Below are positions 13,489 through 26,100 of a DNA stretch of 64,000 nt, in pieces (position 1 is the stretch's first letter; each line of letters begins with the position of its first letter). Location: contig CALNVZ010000218.1 in assembly GCA_940671915.1 (NCBI GenBank), positions 38,159,864 through 38,223,863 on the forward strand, written 5' to 3'. The translations under genes and the position numbers were made by a program. This stretch comes from Paracentrotus lividus (lineage: Eukaryota; Echinodermata; Echinoidea; Camarodonta; Echinidae). The notes beneath the pieces are model-generated. The model saw only the letters and a program-made list of their open reading frames with translations. It did not search any database and was not told the DNA's origin.

Positions 13489-16400
13489 CCCCCCCTCCTC
13501 TCTCCTCTCTCCTCTCTCTCTCTCTCTCTCTTCTATTATATATCATATATCACTTTCCACACCTCGCACATTCTCTCAACATAATCAAATCACGCTAAAT
13601 CAAATTTCCGTCTTCACTATTTTCCCAAAAAGCGTAGAGGCAATTTAATTAAACAGCCTTTTCGATCTGAATGTGTTTTCTGATTCAATATCTACCTCTA
13701 TAGTAGTTTTGCACACATCGATATAAACCTTGAATGGTCGTTAACATTAGCGTACGTTCAAATTGGAAAGGCCGTTCTATGGCAACGGCGTTACACATAA
13801 GTAACATGTAACAGTAACCTAACTCACGTGTATGGTGAACACGATTTAAGAATTCTATGCAAGGTATCATTAAAATCAACGGTTACCGTGGTTTGATAAA
13901 TTGCGATAATATTTTGACAGCTATCAACGATCATAACCAAGAAATGTAGCACTCGATATGAGATTAAAAATTCTATTTATGATTAATTTACTAATAAATA
14001 TTAATAGTGCTAGTCCTACATCATTTTCTAAGCGCTGCAGTACGATACAAAATGAATTTATAACAGAACATCAATAGAATTCTAACTTATACTGTGTCCT
14101 TTTTATAGAAACAAATAATCACCGTTGGATGTAAGTCATGGGAAAACAGTCTTCCTAGGCAAGCTGGGTAGCTATCTCTCCGAAGAAAGCCGAGGAATAT
14201 TTATAATTATAATTAAACATAAAGGACTAGTACCCCCCCCCCCCCGGCCATAAACGATGTCTAGCTACAGGCCAATAAATATTTGCAAATATGAAGCATG
14301 ATAAAGACTGGGAAACATTACAGTACAATTACACATATTCTACTTTATATATATATATATATATATATTCCAAATATTTATAACTCCAAATTCGTATATA
14401 ACAATGATTGGAGGACCACGGAAATATCTCGACCGATTACCTTATCATAAACGATAGCGTCATATTGTTGGTTGATGTCGTCTGCTGTAAACACATCGAC
14501 AATGACAGGGCGGGAAGATGGGGCAGCGTCCGCTTGAAGAGCGTCGTACAAACTCGTCCCGGCAAACTGGTCTCTCTGTTAAGAAAAAAATGTATTCCTG
14601 CTAATAATAGATTTAATGTCAACAGTGAGAATTAATTCCTGACTGAAACAAACCAGTAGTTTTAGCCACAACGGGTCGTGCGTTAATCGTGCGTCAATAA
14701 TTTGTGCATCTCTTTTCATATCAAATTCTAGTTGTAAACTTAAGGGGAAGAGGGCGCTATCACTCTACGCAAAGCGAACGCGGCCATAGACTTTTTGTAT
14801 TTTGCACAGTTTTTTCACTTTGTTTTCTTGATTATGGCGAGCAACTATCTTTTCAAAGAAATGATCAACTTGAATAAGTACGCTAATAAGAGTCCGAATT
14901 TTTCAAAAATAGGAATAACTTATTGCAAAGGGAAAAAAAAGTCCTGTCACTTGTGTCAATTCGAAATCCTAGTAAGATCAAATTCCTGTACAATATGGCC
15001 AATTTTGCTCTCAAAATAGCTCATACGCTGCATTGTCATCTTCCTCGATTACGCATAATTATATTACACCTTAATAATCAAGCAGTTTTTAAAAGCTTGA
15101 ATTCTCAGCTCTCCAAATATGGTACATTCATCTCGATTGGTTAAAAAAAAGTCCTGTCACTTTGAACATTATCACAAACGAATCTTTACTCGATGGGTCA
15201 ATATTTCCGCATATCACATGCATATCGAATGTGGACGGCGTCTTCGCAAGATGTGACAAGATCACTATTTATATCAATAATCGTTAGGAACATCAATCTA
15301 TATCTATGTGAAATAAAGATTCTGATTACAACTTTAGCACAATGGTGTTATAGGCTTGCCAAAATGTCTTTTTCCCCAATCTGGTCTGAAGCATCTACCT
15401 ACGAAAACTATGATAAAAGTTCAATTATTTATTTCATGTCCAGGACTAATTTCCTCGAACGGATCGACTGACAATTCCATTTTACCGACAGGGAAGTTTT
15501 CTTAGGCGAGTTTTTGTGCGCTAAGTAATAATTGCATGCAGTTGTCAATCGGTCGCTTCCCGCCGTTAGCGCGGGTTTTGTTTTTCAGCTGCGTGCATTT
15601 CCACTAAACTCATGAATGTAATGTTGCGTTTCCCCTCCTCAAATAATGGACGCGTCTTTATGTTAAGATTTAATGTCATACGTTAGATTTACATTTCACG
15701 TGGAGTAGAATTGATATGCATCTGATCTGCGTCAGATTTGACAGAGAATCCTTGCGTCAGATAAAACACAGGAAGGTTTGTTTGTTTGTTTTTTTAAGGT
15801 ATTTATTACGTTTGTTTTTTGCCTTGAAATGAAATTAATAACATAAAATTTTGCAAAAAAATAGACAAAAGAATATTGAAGGTTGAAGCTTTTTATCATT
15901 GAATATTTAGTGGAACAAACAGAACATTAAACATAATCTGATTGAAACACATTAGGCCTACATAGGGGAAAACATGTCACAATAGAATCAATAAAAGGCA
16001 CGGAAAGAAGAACAAAAAGAAGAAGAAGAAGAAGAGCTTACCATCCCCCAGTCCGGTTCTGTAACATTTGAGCCTAGATTTGAGACATAGCTGGCAAAGC
16101 CTTCCTTTAACCAGAGATCATTCCACCATTCAAACGATACCAAGTTTCCAAACCACTGCAAGAAAACAAGAAAAAAATAAAAATATAACTGAAATTTCAA
16201 CAACAAAAAAAGAAAGAAATGAACAAAAATGTAACACTTAGCATACCCCCTCCCCATAAAATACTGCATCTACGCCTTAATCGAGTCGTTGAACATGTAC
16301 AGCTGAGGAAAGAGGTAATAACGAATAATAACACTTTTTTCAGTATCATATCCGAACATCTGTCAATTGCTGAGTATCAATAAATGGCCCATCCGCCTTA

Positions 16401-19400
16401 TTTCATATCAAATTGTATTATGTGCTACATATTTTGGTTGTTCGACTGACGAACTTAGGATCCGAAATAAAAGAGCTCGTGCAAAATATACGCGCTTTGT
16501 TATTTCAGATCCAAAGTCAGTCAGTCAGTCAGTCATACGACCAATAGTCGTATGTGCGGTGGTCTTTACAGAAATAAAAACAGATAAAAATTAGAGTTTT
16601 GCCTACCTGGTGAGCAAGCTCGTGGGCCATGACTATGTTGATTCTCTGTAGATTAGAAGCGGCTGACTCGCCTGGTGTAAAGAGGATGGCAGACTCTCTA
16701 TACGTGATCAATCCCCAGTTCTCCATCGCACCTACTCCGAAATCAGGTATCGCAATCATATCTATGAAATATATGAAAATATTAAGTTGATGCTCAATGG
16801 AATGTATAGCATTATTTTTTTCGAGGAATGTAGCCGACCAAAACAAAATTTCTATTGATATAGACCCCTTCCTCCCCACCATTCCCGTTTGAATTTTTTC
16901 AAAATAAAAGAAATAGTTGATCATTCCCCCCAGCATATTTTCGCATTCTATAAACAGGTTTAAAGAAAAATGATTATGAAATAACAAATCTGATTTAATT
17001 TACTCGTGGTGAAAAAATATGATATTATCATTTGCAAGGTGCAATTTTAAACCAAAACTTATACCTATTTAGGTGCGAAAATATTAAAAAAAGCTATCTG
17101 GTGATTTTCAAGTTGCATTTTGCATTGTGTTGTTTTGTTTTGTTTTTTTTTTTTTCTATTAAAGTTCAGAGAAACTAAGGGTGCTATCTCACTTCGCGGA
17201 AACAAAATTGAGACTGATTTGCCAGCATGACATTGCACTACATCTGTTTCCTCAGTCTCCGCGACAACTTTTTCTGTGCCACAGGAGACAGATCTAGTAC
17301 AATGCCATGCTGGTTAATCCGTCTTTTGTACAACGTAACCTTTTGTATATGGGACAAAAGATTTCGTCTCGGAAAAAGAGGAGACAATGCCATGCTAGCA
17401 AATCTGTCTCAATTTTGTTTCTGCGAAGTGAGATACCACCCTAAGGTCTCTTACCCATTTTGGGGAGCGGAAATTTCGTGCTGAAGTAGAAGTTATAGTA
17501 ATCCAACATGGCTGCCCCTTTGTCCAGAGCGTATTGAACAGATGACATCGCATCTTCTCGAGCCCAGATACTAAACTAAAAAGTAAAAAAAAAATTTTAA
17601 AAAAAAAATTATTATATGTAATCGAACACCAACTCCGGGATTTTCAAACTAAGTCTCCAATATCACCCAAAAGTTTTACATTATTCACAAAACATAATTT
17701 ACAACCTTTTCAATAGCTTACTTATTTCATTTATTCAATCAAGCCAGTTTCGTGCGTTCTTACCAAATTATCTAGAAAATAAGAAACATAATTTTTATAT
17801 ACTGTTCCTTTGAAAGATTTCCAACTTTCCAGATAATATTTGAATATATACATTCCAATAATAATTATAAAAGAACTACTTTATTGTATTGAATCAATAT
17901 TACTTTCCATCTTAATTTAAAAGTAATAATATGTTCAAGAATGTGCTTTTGTACTTGTATTTTCATAACTTGTGTATTTTCATTGTGCTGTAATATTTTT
18001 AAATTGTACAAAATAATGTCGCAATTCAGCTGTTGGCTGCAATGATATTTTTCAATAAACCCGGATATTGAATTGAATTGAATTGAATTGATTTTAGCCA
18101 TACGAGCAATTCAGTAATGCTGATAATCAAATTCATGCCATCTCATTCTTTCCTTTCTTCTCTCCATTTATACCCCCACCCCTCTTTCCACCCAACCAAT
18201 GTTTCCCGATCTATCCAATTTTATTATTAAACATGCCTTCTTCTTTGAATTCTGTCGACTCTTTTCATGTTCAATATCTTCTTGTTTATCTGTGATATCC
18301 ACAATATATGGAATCTTACAACCACGTAGACAGGAGTACTTAAGTGTGAATTCCTTGGCTGTCAATACTATTTTGTTTATGTCTTATTGTGTCAGTTTAT
18401 GATTTGAGTTTTCTTTAGACTTGAAAGGAGTACGACATGACATATCTATACGACCACCAATACCGTCAATACGAATACACAATCATTTCATTTATCCACT
18501 AACGTCTTGCCCCATCCCAGATAAATACGCAAGCAGTTACCTTCAATCATCACTGGCACTGAGATCCGAATTGACAGTGAACAAAATAGTACAATTGCCT
18601 CGAGTAAAGCATATTTCAACTGACTGACTAGCTACAGTACTTTGAATGATAAACGCATAATAACTTGGACCCCGATGGGTTCATTTCAATAGACTGTTTA
18701 ACAAAATTATGTTCAATTTACTGACGTTTATTTCCTGGGAACATATATAGTACAACGAGGTATTGAAACAACCCGTTAAGACTAAACTACAATATTTGAA
18801 ATCCAGTCTGAATACATGAGCCGTTGTTGCTATGCCTGTCAAGCCTCCAGCAATCTTTCAGTTAGTCAAGAACAACCTTTTTAATCTTAGTGAAATGTTT
18901 TATTGAATTTATAATTGTTTTAATGCATATACTTTACGGGAAACAGAAGAAAAAAAATGAGCGGTGTAGACCCGCCCCCACTCAGGGGGTCAACCATACA
19001 CGTATACTCGTTTCGGATTTTATGAGATACCCCCTATCGGTATTGGAATCCGTGTCAAAATTACCCCCCTATTACAGGCTTTTGGAAGGGAAGCTGCATC
19101 AAAATTACCCCCTATTTCAGGATTTTGGATGGGTAGCGCCAGCAAAATTACCCCCTTTTCACAGAGTTTTAGACCATATTCAGAACCCTATTTCAGGATT
19201 TGTCCTTAAAAAATATAAAAACTACCCCTAATTAGAAATAGGTCGGGGGAAAATACTAAAAGACCCCTCACTTTCATTTTTTTTTCTAGGGATTTTTCTC
19301 CCTACCTGAGCCCCTAAAATAATTATACCCCTTTTCAGGAGAAATCGGGAACAAGCATACGTAAATGGTTGATCGCCTGAGTGGGGGCCGGGGTGCAGGA

Positions 19401-20111
19401 ATTGTGGCCGTTATAGACAGGTTCTGTGGCACACATCATCTGTTTATTGTAGTAAGAAAAAGGTGACCATTAGAGACAAGTATAGGGATTACGGTTTAGT
19501 TATGACAATGTTTTTACTTTACATTCATGTAAAATATATGATTTGATTTTCTTCCTGACGAAAAGTAATATATAAATGAAGCAGAAATTAAAAAGGGAGG
19601 ATTCGTTATAGAAATTGCCACTATTACAATGTTGGGTTTTTTTATACATAAATATTAAGTATATGATCTGATTTTCTCTTTGACGAAAAGTAATTAATTA
19701 TTATGTCTATCAAGGGTTTGTGCCTGCCCCCCCCCCCCCCAACAAAAACACTCCGGGTTACTACGCTATGGAACACGAATGATACCTCTTGGGATCTTCG
19801 TGTGTGTAGTAAGATAAACTCGGTACAAGCCCATGGCTATGACCTCTTCAGCGTTGACAAATTGGCCAAAGAACTTTTATCTCAAATATCTCAAGAATAT
19901 CATGACAGAAAATATTTGAATTTGGTTACGATCAGAATTTTAGCATGCGCAGTGTCCCATCATGCTAATGATTAGTATAAAAAATGACAGGTAAAATTGA
20001 AAATGTAATGTGGTCATCTTCAGTTACCCTCCTCAAAACATGAATGTTTACGAGAATTATGTTACCAGCGGCGAATCCAGGTAGAGATGTGACAAGCTTG
20101 GCCTTCCTCCA

Positions 20112-20187
<76 letters not shown>

Positions 20188-23100
20188 ATAACCCCATGAA
20201 TAATGTGTGGTCTGTGTTACCTCTAGATCCTCGATCCGCTGCTCTACCCATGCTGCACTCACTTTCTTGTTTTCAGTTATTATTTGAGGAGCCGCAGTCA
20301 AGACTCAATACAGTTTTTCTCTATTAAAGAACTAGATTGTAATGATATGTATGAAAAGAGAGTACTATATGTTTCACTTTTCCTTTTGTAATATTTATAA
20401 AAGTGTATTGTCTCTTAGCATGCTTAGAAATAATGTAAATTGCTTCGCATACATGATACAGTCAGCAATTTTGTTTTTCAAATCTTTTACAGCACCAAAA
20501 ATTGAAGAGCATTTTTTTTTTCGGGGGGGGGGGGTCAGTAGTTAGACACCTATGCCTACGACAAGCAGCGATTGAGAGATTAGTTCAGGAATTCCCATTT
20601 GTTAAGGGCCTGTCCCACAGGAGGCGATCGTTGTGGCGACAACCTACGCCTGTTAGAACGGGCCAGAATCGTGTCTGAATCGTAGGTGATCGTAGGTCAT
20701 ATACGTACCTACGACTCTGTCTACACTGAAAAGATAACTTTGTCACAAGGCCAGATTAATTCGTCAATCGGGGTAAAATAATTTGTTTTGCGATATACTG
20801 TGAAATGACAAACTCATGGTAGTATACATAACAAATTGATCGAGCACTATGACAAAGTTTCAACTGGTGTTGACAAAAACAAACTTGCGCATGACTGATT
20901 TATTTGCGTGACGACTCTTCGCAACCGTAATTGACAAATCCNNNNNNNNNNNNNNNNNNNNNNNNNNNNNNNNNNNNNNNNNNNNNNNNNNNNNNNNNNN
21001 NNNNNNNNNNNNNNNNNNNNNNNNNNNNNNNNNNNNNNNNNNNNNNNNNNNNNNNNNNNNNNNNNNNNNNNNNNNNNNNNNNNNNNNNNNNNNNNNNNNN
21101 NNNNNNNNNNNNNNNNNNNNNNNNNNNNNNNNNNNNNNNNNNNNNNNNNNNNNNNNNNNNNNNNNNNNNNNNNNNNNNNNNNNNNNNNNNNNNNNNNNNN
21201 NNNNNNNNNNNNNNNNNNNNNNNNNNNNNNNNNNNNNNNNNNNNNNNNNNNNNNNNNNNNNNNNNNNNNNNNNNNNNNNNNNNNNNNNNNNNNNNNNNNN
21301 NNNNNNNNNNNNNNNNNNNNNNNNNNNNNNNNNNNNNNNNNNNNNNNNNNNNNNNNNNNNNNNNNNNNNNNNNNNNNNNNNNNNNNNNNNNNNNNNNNNN
21401 NNNNNNNNNNNNNNNNNNNNNNNNNNNNNNNNNNNNNNNNNNNNNNNNNNNNNNNNNNNNNNNNNNNNNNNNNNNNNNNNNNNNNNNNNNNNNNNNNNNN
21501 NNNNNNNNNNNNNNNNNNNNNNNNNNNNNNNNNNNNNNNNNNNNNNNNNNNNNNNNNNNNNNNNNNNNNNNNNNNNNNNNNNNNNNNNNNNNNNNNNNNN
21601 NNNNNNNNNNNNNNNNNNNNNNNNNNNNNNNNNNNNNNNNNNNNNNNNNNNNNNNNNNNNNNNNNNNNNNNNNNNNNNNNNNNNNNNNNNNNNNNNNNNN
21701 NNNNNNNNNNNNNNNNNNNNNNNNNNNNNNNNNNNNNNNNNNNNNNNNNNNNNNNNNNNNNNNNNNNNNNNNNNNNNNNNNNNNNNNNNNNNNNNNNNNN
21801 NNNNNNNNCCTCGCATTCAGATACTGTACAGTCGCCGCAAATTTTTGAAATTTTCAAAAATCACTCACGACCCAAATTATAATGCGCGACTGAGAGGACA
21901 ATTACGAATATAAAGGCGACAGGCCGCCATCAGGTAGAAAACACTCGATCGCCTGTGTCAGTCGCAAGGATCGCCATAGTGCGCAAGTTCATATTTTAGT
22001 TGTTTTTAAGCTGCGACGAGAGAAATCGAGCTGCGAGATGCGCGAAGGTCGAGGCCTATTGTATTATCGACAGAACAAGCTATTGTTAGTCTATTGTTTG
22101 CGTGGAAGCAAGTCGATGTCGTAGCTACGTAGACAGAGTCGTAGATACGTATATCATCTTCGGTCACCTACGATCCTGACACGATTCTGGCAGGTTCTAA
22201 CATGCATAGGTTGTCGCCACAACGATCGCCTCCTGTGGGACAGGCCCTTATATTAAGAGGACAATCAAGAATCTAAAGACCCAAGCGCGCCGTCAGGTAA
22301 AAACACTCGATCGCCTGTTGCAGTCGCAAGAGTCCCACAGTGGGCAAGTTCATATTCGGTTGATTTTTAAGCTGTTACGGAGAAGTCGAGCAGCGAGAGA
22401 TGCGCGAGGGTCTAGGCTATTGTATTCGCGAAAACAAGCTATTGTTAGTCTATTGTTGTGTTCGAAAGCAACCTTTGTCGTAGCCTATATACCGTACACT
22501 GAAAAGATAACTTTGTCAATTGACAAATATAAATTTGTCATTAATGTGGTTTATTTAACAAATTAATAAATTTGTCATGCCAAAGATTTGTCTATATAGA
22601 TTTGTCATGCACCATAACATGACGAATTTTAATTGTCATGAAAAGTGGTCTATTTGAAACAACCTTTTTCAAAGTTTGTCATTGCAACATTTTAATTCCT
22701 CATTCTCATTTTTCAATTTGTTTTTTTCATTCATCAATTTGTACTGCATTTTGACGTTAATTTGTCATGTAACAGTCAGAAAACACACCTGTAAATAACA
22801 AACAATACAGATAGTTAATATTTTTGTCAGTTTAAATAAACCTCGAATTCTGAGGAAACAATTCAAATTTATTTTTTTAGTATAAAAGTTTACCTTTTTC
22901 GATCTACTCAAGCCTTGCCTCGCAGCTAAATCACGGCGACGGCGAGTGATTCGAAGACGCTGATTATGTGCGGGTTTCCCAACTGTCTTCAGGAGCTAAA
23001 TTTGTCATGCATTTTGCGTCACAAATTGATTTGTTTTCAGCAATAATTTGTATATAATTCGTTATGGCCGACTTAAAATCGTCATTTCTACATTGACTGC

Positions 23101-26100
23101 GAAGATTGCTTTACTTTTACTTCAGTTTAACTACTCTGATGTTCATGCTTTTGTTTTCAAGGAGCAATGCCATATCTTATTGGCCATGAGTCTAGCTAGA
23201 CTAGTTTGCGATTTGAGTCTCGAGAGTCATGGAGATGTCTCTTGAGTCTCCAGAGAAGTGTGTGGAAATTGAAATAAACGTTTAAAAAATTATTTTTCCA
23301 GTCTTAGCTGCAGTCAACCTGACATCGCCGATACTCTTTTGTCTACTAGTGATACTAGTTTGCGACTCCAGTCTCTGTAGTCTTGATGATGTTGCCGCAA
23401 TGTCGTCTGGGTCTCCAGGGAGTCGCCCCAAAAATCCATTAAAAGACTTTGAAAAAAATCCTTGCTTGCTTGTAATAAAAATAGTGGGAAAATGTGTCTG
23501 GCATTTTTTCACAATCTCTTAATGGAATTTTGAGGCGACTCCCTGGAGACCCAGAAGATGTCGCGGTGACATCTTCAAGACTACAGAGACTGGAGTCGCA
23601 AACTAGTCACCACCGATTTTGTGTATCACTAGTAGACAAAAGAGTATCGGCGATGTCAGGTTGACTGCAGCTACGACTGGAAAAACTATTTTTTTTTTAA
23701 CTTTTATTTCAATTTCCACATACTTCTCCGGAGACTCAGGAGACATCTCCACGACTCTCGAGACTCAAATCGCGAACTAGTCTAGACTCATGGCTAATAA
23801 GATATGGCATTGCTCCTTGAAAACAAAAGCATGAACATCAGAGTTGTTAAACTGAAATAAAAGTGAAGCACAGAATATGAATGGCATTTTTCTAATGTAT
23901 TCCTTTTCATCAAACTTGGAATGGGCCAAAAATGACTACTCTTACAAAAGAGCCTGTGTATTCAAAACCAATGAAGCGAAACGATTGAAATTTTCACAAG
24001 AATCGCATTATTATGTGGGCTTTCAAAATATGCATATGGAATTGGCAATAATTCTTTGTTATGGAAGTTATTTAGCGCCCAATCAGAGGGAAATTTTTTT
24101 GGGGGACGCGCTGTAGGCCACTCATGTTTAGTCAAAATGGTAAAAAGTTTGAGTTTCTTACAGTTTCCTACCAAAGCAAAACTTCCTTTGTAAATTCAAG
24201 GACGTTTATTAAGTAGTATCAGTGAGATTTTTTGGGTGGGATAATGTGTCATCTATGCTATAAATCGTATTCAAACGTATGTTTACATTCGAATACATTG
24301 AACATACTGTCGTTCTTATTCTAATACATCGAACACAATGGCAGATCCAGGCGGGGCGCAAGTTGCAATTTTAAACTTTTAAATCTTATTGGCTGTACAA
24401 GTTCAAATCGGAAAATTTTCGGCAAAGTCCCTCCCCCTTTCCAATTCTGGATCAGCCAAAGCTATCAGCACCAAATTAGTTTACGACAAAAAAAAAGTAG
24501 TCGGGTTGAGTATCAGTCCTTCGTTAAGGTTCAAAGTTTATAATCCCCGAGGTTGTAAATGAGATTCACTTCCAAAAAAAAAAAAAAAAATCGTCGTTCA
24601 GCGTTTACCAGAAGCATCTGCTTTATAGATATATTGCACCCAAAGTTCAATTTCGGGTTGTAGAGATCTAATCTATTGATATAACCTGTAGGTCACTTTG
24701 GAATTTCAACCCCAATTGTCTACAGACCAAAATATGATATACTTACTTTATGTTATTTAAAAGTCTATTAAAATGTATACTTTACTACAAAAAGAAACCT
24801 ATATATCTAAGGGAGCTGATAAAGTATTAACTAAATCGTTGATCTGGTCAATCAGGGATGATGTATATAGGCAAGGCAAAGGAGATGAAACGAATGAAAA
24901 TTTGAAAACGTCTAACCAAAAAATAGGGAAAGTAAAAAGAAAAGAATAAAGGGACTGAAAAATAGATTTTTCTTGTTACTTGTTGACGCTTTACACATTA
25001 ATTCCGTAAAAATGGCGTAAAACACACCGCGGATTCATGTTGAGGGCAGTGGGCCTTGACCGCCCCCCCCCCCTCCTCTCTCAACTCCGCCTCGAAAAAA
25101 TCTTTTGTAGCATGGCCGATATGCAGTGGTAATGAAATTCGACAACCTCGCCAACTCATTATGCTCATTCGCAGAGTATTTTCTTATTATGTCTTCAGCC
25201 CCTCCCCCAACAAAACACTGGATTCGAGGATGCTTACGTCATTATTTTTATATTATTTCGTAAAATGTACAAAAATGAAATTTAATTAAGTGAAATTCCA
25301 TTTTAAACACAAAAGCTTCGCAAACATTCTTTTTTTTCTTTTTTTTTTTCTCCATTAAATCAAATAGTCCAAAGTCATCACCTTGCCTCTGTACGACCGC
25401 TACGCATTTGATATGGTTATAGGACAACTTCTCCCGGGGGTTATTTCACAGGGGTAGTTGTCCTGATACGGTGTACATTTCTTTGGTAAAGGCCATCAGC
25501 AAGAAAATTCTTTTATCTCCAAAGGAACAAGAGAATGCCTATCCCGTTGGAATCAAAATGAGATTTAATTATCAAATCAATGTACTCTAAATAAAAAATA
25601 ATTACCTCCACACCATCAGCTGTCCGTATCATTCTCTTCTTAAAGTCGCACACAACGTAGCAGACGATATAACTCGACATCGGTTTCGTCCGCTCGAAGG
25701 ATGACATGACCCATGACCTTTCACCTGACCCCATCGTCAGGTTCTCCTTCCGTATCATGGGCATGTTACTGAGGGCAAGGTAGTCGGGCTGGTGAATGAT
25801 GGTGATGTTGTAGGTGGCTTTCATAGCGGGCTCGTCGAAGCAAGGGAAAGCCTTCCGTGCGTTGGTCGGCGCGAAGAAGGTAGCCGCTAGATATCTTTGA
25901 AAAGAATAACGGATAACATAATGATGATGATGATGGTTGTCGATTGTAAAACATATTTTTCTGATACAGATAGGCCTAAACATGATCCAAACTTAATAGA
26001 TTCCTTATGTAAGAGGGCTTTGTTTTGTTTTGTTTTTTGTTTTTTATTATTATTATTTTATTTATTTTATTTATTTATTTATTTCTATTTTTTTGTAAGG

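Larger units (their letters stand above)
17576..25605 (-). other. Aminopeptidase intron 3 (8.0 kb)
   Basis: It is occupied by the (GAATT)n retroelement tail, the 18.97 kb TIR element, the gapped TIR element and its duplication, the AATTTGTCATG cluster and the 23.1 kb hairpin. Nothing coding is recognised. Confidence 0.75.

Noticed and set aside
20847-21857. Frames of 305-336 codons on both strands
   Set aside because: They consist almost entirely of the N gap; no real sequence supports them.
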